From Sphingomonas sp. LY29 (GTDB lineage Bacteria; Pseudomonadota; Alphaproteobacteria; Sphingomonadales; Sphingomonadaceae): a DNA stretch of 64,000 nucleotides. Made by a program: the position numbers and the translations under genes. The notes below the pieces were generated by a model. The model saw only the letters and a program-made list of their open reading frames with translations. It was not told the DNA's origin and did not search any database. The stretch covers positions 558,001 through 622,000 of the forward strand of contig NZ_CP141587.1 of NCBI RefSeq assembly GCF_035593985.1, read 5' to 3'. Positions 34,101-42,860 of this stretch are shown one piece after another (position 1 is the stretch's first letter; each line of letters starts with the position of its first letter).

Positions 34101-34633
34101 GCGGTGTTGTCCTCAGATGTCCCAATTGCGGGACGATGAAATCAACGGAAGGCCAGTGCGAGGCATGCCACGAGGCAGCGGTGCGTTACTTCTGCCTCAA
34201 CCACAAACCGGGATTGTGGCTGGAAGTCTCCACCTGCCCGCAGTGTGGCGCGCGCTTCGGCGATCCAGTGCCGTCGCGCCGCGAGGAAGAAAAACCGGTC
34301 GAGCGCCCCGCGGTCAGCCCGCCACCGACGCGCCGGACGCCCCGAATCGCGCGCGACACGGACAGCGTAGCCGGGCCATGGAGCGCTGGCCCCACGGCCG
34401 AGCCGCGCGGGACTGGGTCCGCCCACGACCCGTTCCGCATCCTGATCGGCGCCATGACGGCCGCCGCCCGCGCGCGATCGGAGCGCGCTGCGCGACGCGA
34501 GTATGGCGAGACCGTTCCGGTGCGGCGCGGCGGGGGAGGCTGCGTCGGGCGGATCTTCATGCTGGTCCTGTTCCTGGTGGCGTTGTTCCTGATGCTGCCG
34601 ATATTGCTCGGAGCCTTTTTCAGCTTCGGTTGA
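34097..34633 (+). CDS. Zinc-ribbon membrane protein
   Basis: 178 residues from ATG 34097, overlapping the phosphatase stop by 4 bases. N-terminal double zinc ribbon (CPNCGTMKSTEGQCEACHE, then CLNHKPG and CPQCGARFGD), a disordered Pro/Arg-rich middle, and one C-terminal helix (about 155-175, IFMLVLFLVALFLMLPILL). Its topology puts the ribbon in the cytoplasm next to the kinase and phosphatase. It could anchor the complex at the membrane. Not seen elsewhere in the window. Confidence 0.8.
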   Translation: MSGVVLRCPNCGTMKSTEGQCEACHEAAVRYFCLNHKPGLWLEVSTCPQCGARFGDPVPSRREEEKPVERPAVSPPPTRRTPRIARDTDSVAGPWSAGPTAEPRGTGSAHDPFRILIGAMTAAARARSERAARREYGETVPVRRGGGGCVGRIFMLVLFLVALFLMLPILLGAFFSFG

Positions 34634-34692
34634 TCCTATCCACACCCAGACTCGCGGCGGTGATACGGTCTTATATCGCCCGCGAAACTCTC

Positions 34693-34718
34693 GGAACGCG
34701 CCGACCCCGACGCAGGTT
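34693..34718 (+). promoter_or_regulatory. Candidate EcfG promoter of the Mn-catalase
   Basis: GGAAC (34693-34697), 17 bases, GGTT (34715-34718), 38 bases before the catalase start. Confidence 0.5.
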
Positions 34719-34755
34719 GACCAGTACGAGGCCGTCCCGGCCCGGAGCAAAGTCC

Positions 34756-35703
34756 ATGTTCATGCACAACAAGCGCCTGCAATATACCGTTCGGGTCGCG
34801 GAGCCGAACCCGGCCCTCGCCTCCCTGCTGCTCGAACAGTTCGGCGGCCCCGACGGGGAACTTGCCGCGGCGATGCGTTATTTCACTCAGGGCCTTGGCG
34901 AGTCCGATCCCGGGCGCAAGGATTTGCTGATCGACATCGCGACCGAGGAGCTAAGCCACCTCGAAGTCATCGGCTCAATCGTCGCGATGCTCAACAAAGG
35001 CGTAAAGGCGCAATTGTCGGAGGCTGCCATGGAGGAAGCCGATCTCTACATGGCTATCAATTCAGGCGGGAACAGCCACACACAGTCGCTGCTCTACGGC
35101 GGTGGACCGTCCCTGACCAACTCGTCGGGTGTGCCGTGGACGGCGGCCTACATTGACACGAAGGGCGATCCTACCTGCGATCTGCGTTCGAACATTGCTG
35201 CCGAAAGCCGCGCCAAGATCGTCTACGAACGATTGATCGCGATTACCGACGACCCCGGCATCAAGGACGCACTCGGCTTTCTCATGACCCGTGAAATTGC
35301 CCACCAGAAGTCTTTCGAGAAAGCGCTTTATTCGATCGAGAATAATTTCCCGCCTGGCAAGTTGCCGGGGATCGAGCGCTTCGCCAACGTCTACGTCAAC
35401 AGCTCGCAGGGCGACGGCGACATGGAAGGTCCGTGGAACAGCGGCGACCAGTGGGAGCGGATAGACGACCTCGGCGAGGCGATGGCGATGGACGGCGGCG
35501 ACGGCACTGCGTCGGTCAAGCTCGATAAGGACAGCGCTGCGGTCGCCAAGAAACTAGCGACGCGTACTATGTCGGACCCGGCAAAGGACCCTGCAACTGG
35601 AGCTGACCTTGGCGCCGGACCCGGCGCGGGCCTGATCACGGGCGGTGATAAGGGCGGTGCCAAGGACATCAAGGAGGCCACCGCCATGGCTGATGCCCTC
35701 TGA
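34756..35703 (+). CDS. Manganese catalase
   Basis: 315 residues from ATG 34756 (CCGGAGCAAAG upstream). It dismutates hydrogen peroxide with a di-manganese site in a ferritin-like four-helix core. The ligands are in ELAAAMRYFTQGLGE, ATEELSHLEVIGSIVAML and AHQKSFEKALYSIENNFPPG. The C-terminal 60 residues (about 255-315) are a Gly/Ala/Asp-rich tail. The frame extends upstream through the preceding zinc-ribbon gene in a different frame and is not coding there. It follows the signalling operon but probably has its own promoter. Confidence 0.93.
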   Translation: MFMHNKRLQYTVRVAEPNPALASLLLEQFGGPDGELAAAMRYFTQGLGESDPGRKDLLIDIATEELSHLEVIGSIVAMLNKGVKAQLSEAAMEEADLYMAINSGGNSHTQSLLYGGGPSLTNSSGVPWTAAYIDTKGDPTCDLRSNIAAESRAKIVYERLIAITDDPGIKDALGFLMTREIAHQKSFEKALYSIENNFPPGKLPGIERFANVYVNSSQGDGDMEGPWNSGDQWERIDDLGEAMAMDGGDGTASVKLDKDSAAVAKKLATRTMSDPAKDPATGADLGAGPGAGLITGGDKGGAKDIKEATAMADAL

Positions 35704-35860
35704 TCCGAATATCCGGATCCGGCAGTTTGAAACGACCAGCTTTGGCTGCATGGAGGTCGCGTAGAAATGCGCGGCCTCCGCTTTGTATCCAGTAGCGCCG
35801 TTGCGCACCTGCAGTTACGTCCCCAACAGAAGACTTGGAAACGCGCGCGGCTGTGCCGTT

Positions 35861-35889
35861 ATTGGCCCGTTAGCGGACCGTCTGCTTGG
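35861..35889. repeat. Dispersed palindromic repeat, type B, canonical
   Basis: ATTGGCCCGTTAGCGGACCG followed by TCTGCTTGG, in the 254-base gap before the DUF1810 gene; nothing else is seen there. Confidence 0.6.
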
Positions 35890-35957
35890 AGCGCCAGATC
35901 TTCGAAAGCCGCCAACGCGCGGTCGGAACTCTCAGGGCGCTCAATGTTTCAGGGGGC

Positions 35958-36389
35958 GTGACGAACAGCCATTACCTAGAGCGATTCGTTGAGGCCCAGG
36001 CGCTTACGTACACCACTGTTCGGCGTGAGCTCGCTCGGGGGCACAAAACAAGCCATTGGATGTGGTTTATATTTCCGCAACTGCGAGGCTTGGGCTCGAG
36101 CGGAACAGCTTGCAGATATGCGATTGCCTCGCTTGACGAGGCTCAGGCCTATCTCGCTCACCCGCTGCTCGGGTCCCGCTTACGGGAGTGCGTCACCACG
36201 CTGCAGGACCTCCCGCAGGCCGATCCGCAAGAGGTATTTGGGGACGTAGATTCTTTGAAGCTACGGTCGTCCCTCACGCTCTTCCTGCGTGCTGGCGGCG
36301 GAGAATTGTTCGAGGCCGCCCTTCAACGCTGGTTTTCGGGGAAGGCCGACGAACGCACCGACAGCTTGCTCGAAGAAGCGCAGCCCTAG
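35958..36389 (+). CDS. DUF1810 family protein
   Basis: 143 residues from GTG 35958 (AGGGGGC directly upstream); the frame continues upstream without coding character. The DUF1810 pattern is complete: YLERFVEAQALTYTTVRREL, SHWMWFIFPQLRGLG, YAIASLDEAQAYLAHPLLG and DSLKLRSSLTLFLRAGG. Family members are small helical proteins related to NADAR/calpastatin-type entries. Their role is unproven. Confidence 0.85.
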   Translation: MTNSHYLERFVEAQALTYTTVRRELARGHKTSHWMWFIFPQLRGLGSSGTACRYAIASLDEAQAYLAHPLLGSRLRECVTTLQDLPQADPQEVFGDVDSLKLRSSLTLFLRAGGGELFEAALQRWFSGKADERTDSLLEEAQP

Positions 36390-36410
36390 GCGCGTCAAAT
36401 AAGCGGGGAG

Positions 36411-36668
36411 TCAGAGCCCGGCTCTGCTGATGGCTGCTGCAACTTCCACTTCAACGGTCGCGTCGTCCTTGGGCTTGAGCCGGTTCAGCACCGTCGCCAC
36501 GCGTTTCTGGGCTACCTGCATAGCCTTGTGCCGGACTTCACGGGTCAGGTTGGTTCGCCACAACGCACTCTCGCCCAACAGCGCCGACCACTTTGCTTCC
36601 TCCGCTGCCAAGACTGCCAAGGCCAGCCGCAAACCATCTCGTCGGCCATGCGCGTACTCTTCGGACAT
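36411..36668 (-). CDS. Small helical hypothetical protein
   Basis: 85 residues, mainly Ala/Arg/Lys/Glu-rich helix (RDGLRLALAVLAAEEAKWSA, RHKAMQVAQKRVATVLNRL). ATG 36668 has TGTCCGAAG-like sequence but no strong ribosome site. Not recognised. Confidence 0.5.
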   Translation of the reverse strand: MSEEYAHGRRDGLRLALAVLAAEEAKWSALLGESALWRTNLTREVRHKAMQVAQKRVATVLNRLKPKDDATVEVEVAAAISRAGL

Positions 36669-36761
36669 CAGGCGACCCCTCCTCTCATCTAACGATCTTC
36701 AGTGTGAGACCCCGTTTTCGTCGCACCAAAATACGCACGTTAATCGCGATGGTGCACAACC

Positions 36762-37778
36762 TTACCCTTCGAGCCGCTCCTGCTTCACGCGGACTGTCAC
36801 TACGAGACCGCTCTTCTGCCAGTCGTAAACCAACTCACCGCCAAGTTGACCTGCCACGCTGCGCGCGATGAGCTTGCTGCCAAAGCCCTTCAGAGCGCGT
36901 GCATCGGTAATCGTCGGGCCGCCCGTCTCAGTCCATGTGATGAGAATAAACTCGCCGTCCATTTTGCTAGATACGTCAAGGAACCCCGTATCAGACGACA
37001 GCGACCCGTACTTTACAGAATTGGTCGCCAGTTCGTGGATTACCATTGCGAGGGCGGTTGCAGCCCGCTCACCCACGCCCATCCGCGCGACCGCAACGCG
37101 AATGCGGCCGGAGAATGCTGCTGTTTCGTCGTATGGGGCCAGCAGGATCGACAGAAGGTCCCCCAGCAGCGCTGCCTTGCCCTGCTGGTCTGGTAGCGGC
37201 CGGACAAGGTCGTGAGCTCGCCCGAGCGCCGTCAAGCGCTGGGTCAACTCGGTCGCCATCTGTTCGACGGACTTTGCGCTGCGCGCCGTAAGTTGTGTCA
37301 GGCCGGTTGCGATGGCGAGTAAATTTTTGACCCGGTGGCTCATCTCCCCGGCCAACAACTCGCTTCCTTCTTCCGCTTGCTTACGACCTGTCACATTCAG
37401 AAAAATACCAAACATGACCCGGCCGATGATGCCCTCGTCCGCGCCGTGTCCGCGAGCCGCTATCCATCGGACTTCGTCCCCTATGCATATCCGAAAGTCG
37501 ATTTCGTACGAGCCGATGATGGAACGGGTGGCGTTGAAGGCGGCTCGGACCCTGTCGCGGTCGACCGGGTGAATGCGGACAGATAGCTCCTCGAACGTAA
37601 CCTCATCAACGTGGGGTAGTCCCCAGAGCTCAAAAGCGCGTTCGTCCATTGAGAATTTGTCTGAATCAACGTGCCATGCCCAGACAGCAACGCAGGCCGC
37701 TTCCACGGCCAGTTGCAACCGCTCTTCGCGTCCTACGGGGACTTTGGAGCCATTAGTCACCAAGCGCGCATCCTCCAT
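36762..37778 (-). CDS. PAS-domain HWE/HisKA_2 histidine kinase
   Basis: 338 residues. A PAS domain occupies about 18-132 (VWAWHVDSDKFSMDERAFELWG, FRICIGDEVRWIAARGHG). It is followed by the HWE-type dimerisation domain with phospho-acceptor H148 (LLAGEMSHRVKNLLAIATGL) and an ATPase domain (MVIHELATNSVKYGSLS, GPTITDARALKGFGSKLI). HWE and HisKA_2 kinases frequently feed the PhyR general-stress regulator in alphaproteobacteria, so this is a candidate PhyR-activating kinase. That link is inference. No cognate receiver is beside it. Confidence 0.87.
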   Translation of the reverse strand: MEDARLVTNGSKVPVGREERLQLAVEAACVAVWAWHVDSDKFSMDERAFELWGLPHVDEVTFEELSVRIHPVDRDRVRAAFNATRSIIGSYEIDFRICIGDEVRWIAARGHGADEGIIGRVMFGIFLNVTGRKQAEEGSELLAGEMSHRVKNLLAIATGLTQLTARSAKSVEQMATELTQRLTALGRAHDLVRPLPDQQGKAALLGDLLSILLAPYDETAAFSGRIRVAVARMGVGERAATALAMVIHELATNSVKYGSLSSDTGFLDVSSKMDGEFILITWTETGGPTITDARALKGFGSKLIARSVAGQLGGELVYDWQKSGLVVTVRVKQERLEG

Positions 37779-37931
37779 TTTGGCATTTTAAATCCTCGTG
37801 CGACTTGATCGGTCCTCGCGCATCAAGTCCCCTATCAAAGGGCAGAGAATGACAGTCGCTGCGTCGGCCTTCGATAAAAACGGCACCTTGCTTCGCGCCC
37901 GGTCGCATACTTTCATGTCGCGTCCGAAACA

Positions 37932-39908
37932 CTAGAGCTCTGCTACATCGTGGGCGAGCAATTCCGAAATACTGGCAGCAAGATCGACGCTCCGAAAAGG
38001 CTTGGTTAGTCGAGGCAAGTCCGGCGCGATGGCGTCAACATCGGCGTAGCCAGACATGATTAGGATTGGCATCGTCGGGCTGAGCTTACGCGCTTCCCGC
38101 GCAAGGTCCGCGCCGCTCATACCCGGCATCAGATGGTCCGTGATCAAAAGTTGCGGCATGTTGGCAGCCGTCATCAAGCCGAGGGCCTCGTTGGCCGATG
38201 CCGCTTCTGTCACGGCGAAGCCGAGTTCCAAAAGCATGTCTGCAGTGCTCATCCGCACCAATTCTTCATCGTCGACTAAGAGGACCGTTCCAGGCCCAGT
38301 CCGCTCCATCGCCAGCGCCGCAACGTTCTTGGCATCATCATCGCGAAGTTCACTTGTCGGCAGGAAAAGCTCGACCGTCGTGCCATTTCCGATCCGCGAT
38401 TTAATCGTCAGACCCCCGCCAAGCTGCGCTGCCAACCCATGAGCCATCGACAGGCCTAGGCCAGTACCTTTCCCGATGCCCTTGGTTGAGAAGAAAGGCT
38501 CAATCGCCCGATCGCAAGTGGCTTCATCCATGCCAACGCCCGTATCGCTGACACTAAGGCGGATATACTCCGCAGGTTTCAAGCCCGCGGGATGGGATGC
38601 TAGCACATCGTCCCGCACCGCTGTGATGGTTAGCTTGCCGCCTTCCGGCATCGCGTCTCGCGCGTTGACCGCCAGGTTGACTAAGGCCATTTCGAGTTGG
38701 CTTGCATCAGCATGCGCCAACGGCAAGTCGGGCACTATTTCTACCCGAACGTCGATAGTCGGACCGACGGTGGACTCGATTAGACCGGCCATACCGAGAA
38801 CCAAACGGGCCATATTCACGGGCGCCGGCTGCAAGGGTTGTCGCCGCGCGAAGGCAAGCAAGCGCTGGACCAACGTTTTGGCGCGCTCTGCCGATTGAAG
38901 CGCCCCGTCGATGAGACGCTGCTCCCGTTCGCTTCCGACGCGCTTCCGCACGAGCATGTCTAGTGAACCGATGATTGGCGTCAGCAAGTTATTGAAGTCG
39001 TGTGCAACGCCCCCGGTGAGGCTGCCCATCGCCTCCATTTTCTGACTTTGTCGTAACATCTCTTCGCGGCGAAGATCCTCAGTGATGTCGCGGCCGACGG
39101 TGTGAAAGGTGCCGGCATCGGTCTCATCCGGCACAGCTGACCAGGCAAAAGCTACCGGCTCGCCGTTCGCCTTCAGCAGGCGAACATGAAACTGGTGGAC
39201 AGGTTCACCTTTGCTGAGCGTAGCTACCACTTCAGCTGTGGCGCCCAGATCGTCGGGGTGGATGATCGCCGAAAACGGATTGGCGAGCAGTTCTTCTTCC
39301 GTCCGGTCAAGAATTCTCGACCATGCAGGGTTTACCGTCTTCAGATATCCATCCAGCGTCGCGACCGCGAACAGGTCGCGCGTAAGTTCAAACAGTCGAT
39401 CGCGCTCAATTAGAGATCGTCGCTGTGCGAGGATTTGCTCGGTCGTCTCCATGCACGAACAAAACATGCCTGCGAATGTCCCAGTGCCGTCGGAAACCGG
39501 CGAATAGGAGAAGGTCCACCAAGTTTCTTCGGGGAAGCCCTTACGTTCCAGCAAAAGCGGCATATTCTCCGACCACGTCGCCTCCCCGCCCAGAGCGCGG
39601 TCAATCAGGGGTTTGATATCCTCCCAGATTTCCCACCAAACCCGGCGGAAGGGTTGCCCCAAGGCAGCCGGATGCTTGGTTCCGAGGATTTCAGCGTACG
39701 AATCATTGTAAAGGAAAGTGAGGTCCGGTCCCCAGGCAATGAACATTGGCTGCCGGGAACTTAGAGCGATATCCGTCGCCGTTACCAAAGATATCGGCCA
39801 AGCCTGACGCGGTCCTAGCGCTGTCCTCGACCATTCGTACGCTTCGACCTGCTCCGCCATCGAGGATGGGGAGCCTGGAATCGTATGCACCACAGTCACC
39901 ATTACCAC
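37932..39908 (-). CDS. Hybrid PAS histidine kinase with C-terminal receiver
   Basis: 658 residues. Two PAS-like domains (about 25-160 and 170-285) are followed by HisKA with SLTGGVAHDFNNLLTPIIGS (phospho-acceptor histidine), an ATPase domain (NLAVNARDAMPEGGKLT, SVSDTGVGMDEATCD, GKGTGLGLSMAHGLAAQLGG) and a receiver (VLLVDDEELVRMS, ITDHLMPGMSGADLAREA, TKPFR). The kinase remnant at 8240 is a broken relative. A GGAAC-N16-GGTT promoter lies 41 bases upstream of the start. Confidence 0.9.
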   Translation of the reverse strand: MVMVTVVHTIPGSPSSMAEQVEAYEWSRTALGPRQAWPISLVTATDIALSSRQPMFIAWGPDLTFLYNDSYAEILGTKHPAALGQPFRRVWWEIWEDIKPLIDRALGGEATWSENMPLLLERKGFPEETWWTFSYSPVSDGTGTFAGMFCSCMETTEQILAQRRSLIERDRLFELTRDLFAVATLDGYLKTVNPAWSRILDRTEEELLANPFSAIIHPDDLGATAEVVATLSKGEPVHQFHVRLLKANGEPVAFAWSAVPDETDAGTFHTVGRDITEDLRREEMLRQSQKMEAMGSLTGGVAHDFNNLLTPIIGSLDMLVRKRVGSEREQRLIDGALQSAERAKTLVQRLLAFARRQPLQPAPVNMARLVLGMAGLIESTVGPTIDVRVEIVPDLPLAHADASQLEMALVNLAVNARDAMPEGGKLTITAVRDDVLASHPAGLKPAEYIRLSVSDTGVGMDEATCDRAIEPFFSTKGIGKGTGLGLSMAHGLAAQLGGGLTIKSRIGNGTTVELFLPTSELRDDDAKNVAALAMERTGPGTVLLVDDEELVRMSTADMLLELGFAVTEAASANEALGLMTAANMPQLLITDHLMPGMSGADLAREARKLSPTMPILIMSGYADVDAIAPDLPRLTKPFRSVDLAASISELLAHDVAEL

Positions 39909-39948
39909 CCCAGGCCTTATGCCCGATCAAACTCATAGGCCGTCTGTT

Positions 39949-39973
39949 AACCCCGGGGTGAGCCCGCCGTTCC
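39949..39973 (-). promoter_or_regulatory. Candidate EcfG promoter of the hybrid kinase
   Basis: Leftward GGAAC (complement of 39969-39973), 16 bases, GGTT (complement of 39949-39952). Same spacing and -10 as upstream of the hemerythrin gene. Confidence 0.55.
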
Positions 39974-40032
39974 ACACCAAGCGCCTAAAGGTCGAGTTGC
40001 GCGAATGAAGCGAGCTTGAGATCAATTGATTA

Positions 40033-41121
40033 TCAGTGTGGGAATGCGACCGTGAAACACGCGCCTTTGCCGCTCGCACGATCCCCAGCCGTCAGCGTTC
40101 CGTTGAGCTGCTTCACGAGCGACGTGACGATGCGCATACCTAAGCTTGGCCGATCGACATTCGGGTCAAAGTCCTGGGCGAGGCCGGGGCCTTCGTCGCA
40201 AACGACCAGTGTGTGCGCATCCCCAGCGGTGGTGTAGCAGACCTCGATTTCTCCTGCCCCGTGCTTGGCGGCATTGGTCACGAGTTCGTTGACGAGGAGT
40301 CCAATGGGTTGGATGGAGGTTGTCGGCACATCGCCCTCATCGCCCAGGACGACAACCGGCCGGTCGAGGATCGCCGAGAGATCGCTGCAGAGGCGACGAA
40401 GGTAGCCGATGCACGAGACTTGATCTGAAACCTCAGCCGAGAAGTGTCGATGTACCTGAGCGACAGCCGCAATGCGGTTCGCGGCTAACTTCAGATGCGC
40501 AGCGCCCCCATCAACGGCGGGCGATCGGCTCTGCATCGATAGGAGACCGGAAACAAACTGAAGGCTGTTCATCACGCGATGATCGATTTCCTTGGCCATC
40601 AACTTCGCCTGACTGACGGCTCGCCGCGCCGCCAACTGCGTTTCAATTTGGTCCATTACGATCGATGCAAGATCTTTGAGGTCTTCGATCTGCTTCTCGT
40701 CAATCGCGCGCGGTTCCCTGTCGATCACACACAGCGTGCCCAAATTATAGCCGTCGCTCGTCGTCAGCGGAACCGCCGCATAGAAGCGAAGCCCGAACTC
40801 GCCGGCGACAAGCGGGTTCGCGAGTGAGCGAGCGTCCGTACTGGCGTCGGCAAGCAGGAAGGGATCGTTGCCAAGGATTGCCGAGGCGCACAGACCCGGC
40901 TCGCGATCGATCTGTTCGACCGGTAAGCCATGGTGCGACTTGAACCAAATGCGGTCTTCATCAACGATGCTGATGATAGCGATCGGAACGCCGAAGCGTC
41001 GCGCAGCCAAGGCTGTAATGCGATCAAACGCACCGTCGGGCGGGGTGTCCAGGATGTCGTATCGCCGGACCGCCGCGATGCGCTTCGCCTCGTTGAGTGG
41101 AATGATGTCGGCGACAGGCAT
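40033..41121 (-). CDS. GAF-domain HisKA_2 histidine kinase
   Basis: 362 residues. A GAF domain (about 20-155: ITALAARRFGVPIAIISIVD, FYAAVPLTTSDGYNLGTLCVID) precedes a HisKA_2 domain with H181 (MAKEIDHRVMNSLQFVSGLL) and an ATPase domain (LLVNELVTNAAKHGAGE, VVCDEGPGLAQDFDP). The GAF segment starting YDILDTPPDGAFDRI is a widespread sensory type whose ligand is unknown. Together with the HWE kinase at 36762 it suggests a sensor cluster for the general stress response. Confidence 0.87.
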   Translation of the reverse strand: MPVADIIPLNEAKRIAAVRRYDILDTPPDGAFDRITALAARRFGVPIAIISIVDEDRIWFKSHHGLPVEQIDREPGLCASAILGNDPFLLADASTDARSLANPLVAGEFGLRFYAAVPLTTSDGYNLGTLCVIDREPRAIDEKQIEDLKDLASIVMDQIETQLAARRAVSQAKLMAKEIDHRVMNSLQFVSGLLSMQSRSPAVDGGAAHLKLAANRIAAVAQVHRHFSAEVSDQVSCIGYLRRLCSDLSAILDRPVVVLGDEGDVPTTSIQPIGLLVNELVTNAAKHGAGEIEVCYTTAGDAHTLVVCDEGPGLAQDFDPNVDRPSLGMRIVTSLVKQLNGTLTAGDRASGKGACFTVAFPH

Positions 41122-41203
41122 GCGATCAACCCCAAAACGCAGTTCGGACCAGAGCGAACTTCATGGCCGGATTTCAACGACTTGTCGATGTCGCGACGTT
41201 GGT

Positions 41204-41228
41204 GGAACTCTTGACGAGCTGGCCTGTT
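41204..41228 (+). promoter_or_regulatory. Weak EcfG-like motif
   Basis: GGAAC (41204), 16 bases, TGTT (41225-41228). The -10 is only nine bases from the hydrolase ATG, so it would give a leaderless transcript; treat as doubtful. Confidence 0.25.
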
Positions 41229-41236
41229 CACCGCGC

Positions 41237-42091
41237 ATGCCCAAAAAACAGACGCTCGACCTCGGCCACGGCCGCACTCTTTACGTGCACCAGGAGGGGG
41301 TCGGTCCGGATCTGGTGCTAATCCATGGCGCCATGACGACCTCACACGATTGGCTTGCCAGTCCGGTATTCACACGGCTCGTCAGATCGCATCGCGTCTG
41401 TGTGGTCGACCGACCCGGCCACGGTCTGAGCCGCCGACCACGTTTTGGTACCCCGCGCGAGCAAGCGGACCAGATTGCGGATGGGCTCGGCAGGCTCGGT
41501 ATTGAGCGGGCCGCCGTTGCTGGCCACAGCTATGGTGCCCTCGTTGCGCTGGCAATGGCCGAACGGCACCCAAAGCTGGTAACGGACTTGGTGCTCGTCG
41601 CGCCGCTTGCATTCCCGGAGCCGAGGCTGATGGAGCATAGCTTGTTGGCCCCACGCTCAATCCCATTCTTCGGCCCCCAGTTCGCGCGGTTTGCGGAGTT
41701 CGTTCAGCTCGATCGACCGATGGTCGATTTACTTCATCATGTGATGTTCGCGCCGGCTCCGGTGCCCAGCGACTGGAAGGCGACCTATCCTTACCCAATG
41801 ATCCTCAACGCCGACACGATTGTTGCCGAGGCCGAAGACGCCGCTTCGATGCTGCCCATGTCGCCGGCCGGAACGCTCGATATGTGCAAGATCATGGTTC
41901 CTACGCAGGTTCTGACGGGCACGTCAGACGGGGTCGTCGAGGACGAGCGACAGGCCAAGGTACTAGCGCGTCAACTTCCGTTCGGTAGCTTAGTCGAGGT
42001 CGAGGGCGCCGGGCACATGCTTCACCAAAGCCATCCAGACCATGTGATCCGCTCCATTGAGGCGGCCACGGCCCTCGCCGATCAAGCTTAA
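41237..42091 (+). CDS. Alpha/beta hydrolase
   Basis: 284 residues from ATG 41237; the frame is open far upstream inside the antisense kinase and is not coding there. The fold is clear: LVLIHGAMTTSHDWLASPVF, VCVVDRPGHGLSRRP, nucleophile elbow AVAGHSYGALVALAMAERHP (serine in GHSYG), acid region TQVLTGTSDGVV and histidine in VEGAGHMLHQSHPD. No signal peptide. Substrate unknown. Confidence 0.9.
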   Translation: MPKKQTLDLGHGRTLYVHQEGVGPDLVLIHGAMTTSHDWLASPVFTRLVRSHRVCVVDRPGHGLSRRPRFGTPREQADQIADGLGRLGIERAAVAGHSYGALVALAMAERHPKLVTDLVLVAPLAFPEPRLMEHSLLAPRSIPFFGPQFARFAEFVQLDRPMVDLLHHVMFAPAPVPSDWKATYPYPMILNADTIVAEAEDAASMLPMSPAGTLDMCKIMVPTQVLTGTSDGVVEDERQAKVLARQLPFGSLVEVEGAGHMLHQSHPDHVIRSIEAATALADQA

Positions 42092-42218
42092 TGTGGCGCA
42101 AGGGCAGGTGGGTGGCGCGCAGCAACGTTCTGGTCGCTGTATAGGTCAAGACGCGCTGGTTCCGAATTATCGAGGGCGGGAAGCTAAAGCTCGCAGCCTA
42201 GCGGGGAAGCAGCGCGCA

Positions 42219-42407
42219 TTACGGAGGCGACTGCGCATCGTGATCGTCCTCGATTTCCTGGCGATGACGCCTGAGCAGCTTGTCGGACGCGCCGACGAGC
42301 CGCTCGGTATTAGCGATGCTGTCGCGCAACTCGGTCTGGCTGGCCTCTACCTCGGCCTCCTGCTGCGCGCGCCGGTCGGCTCGCAGCTTTCTCCATTTAT
42401 CTTGCAT
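42219..42407 (-). CDS. Small helical hypothetical protein
   Basis: 62 residues, highly charged and helical (KWRKLRADRRAQQEAEVEAS, LRDSIANTERLVGASDKLLR). The LRDSIANTERL and KLLRRHR features recur in small alphaproteobacterial proteins that I cannot name. No strong ribosome site. Confidence 0.45.
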   Translation of the reverse strand: MQDKWRKLRADRRAQQEAEVEASQTELRDSIANTERLVGASDKLLRRHRQEIEDDHDAQSPP

Positions 42408-42860
42408 GGGCGAAACCTACTTCTTGGGCCGGCGGGGCAACACAGAGAGTAAGGCTCCGCCGGCAACAGCAGCGACGATTATGACGGTGCTGCCGACCCT
42501 CGGTAAAGCGAAGTCATGACAGGGAAGTTCCCGGCGAGGGAAAGCGGCCTGCGTGATAAAGCCGGCTTGCAATGGGCGAGCCCCCGAGCCGGGCCGCTAA
42601 GACCGCGCACTGATATCGGCAGTGCGCGCGACTAGAATTCGGGACCGCTTACGGTGACATTCCTTGCGCTATTGAATGTCCGACATGGGCGCATTTCGGA
42701 CGCTCAGTTCAATTCTGGACGAAGGACCGATTGCGGTCACAACCAACAAAAACGGTTCAAGGCAATCGGGCTAACACTACTGTCGCGTTCAAGTGTGGCT
42801 CTCTGCCCCAAGCCCGAAAATCAGTCGTAGCTCGTAGCAGCCACCTCATTCGTTTTCACG
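42408..42860. other. Region before the recombinase, no supported gene
   Basis: On the lower strand a short hydrophobic reading (GSTVIIVAAVAGGALLSVLP, ending near 42424) could be a microprotein, but no good start is visible. A type A repeat sits at 42673. Beyond that I see no coding signal. Confidence 0.4.
42673..42701. repeat. Dispersed palindromic repeat, type A, diverged
   Basis: TGAATGTCCGACATGGGCGC followed by ATTTCGGAC; GTCCGA and TCGGAC arms. It is the only type A copy outside 14-23 kb. Confidence 0.45.

Noticed and set aside
40868..41236. Upstream extension of the alpha/beta hydrolase
   Set aside because: Antisense to the GAF kinase; the hydrolase fold starts at 41237.
42540..42660. 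Possible structured RNA or att site before the recombinase
   Set aside because: GC-rich short complementary stretches exist, but no tRNA shape and no repeat of the tRNA-Gly end could be found.
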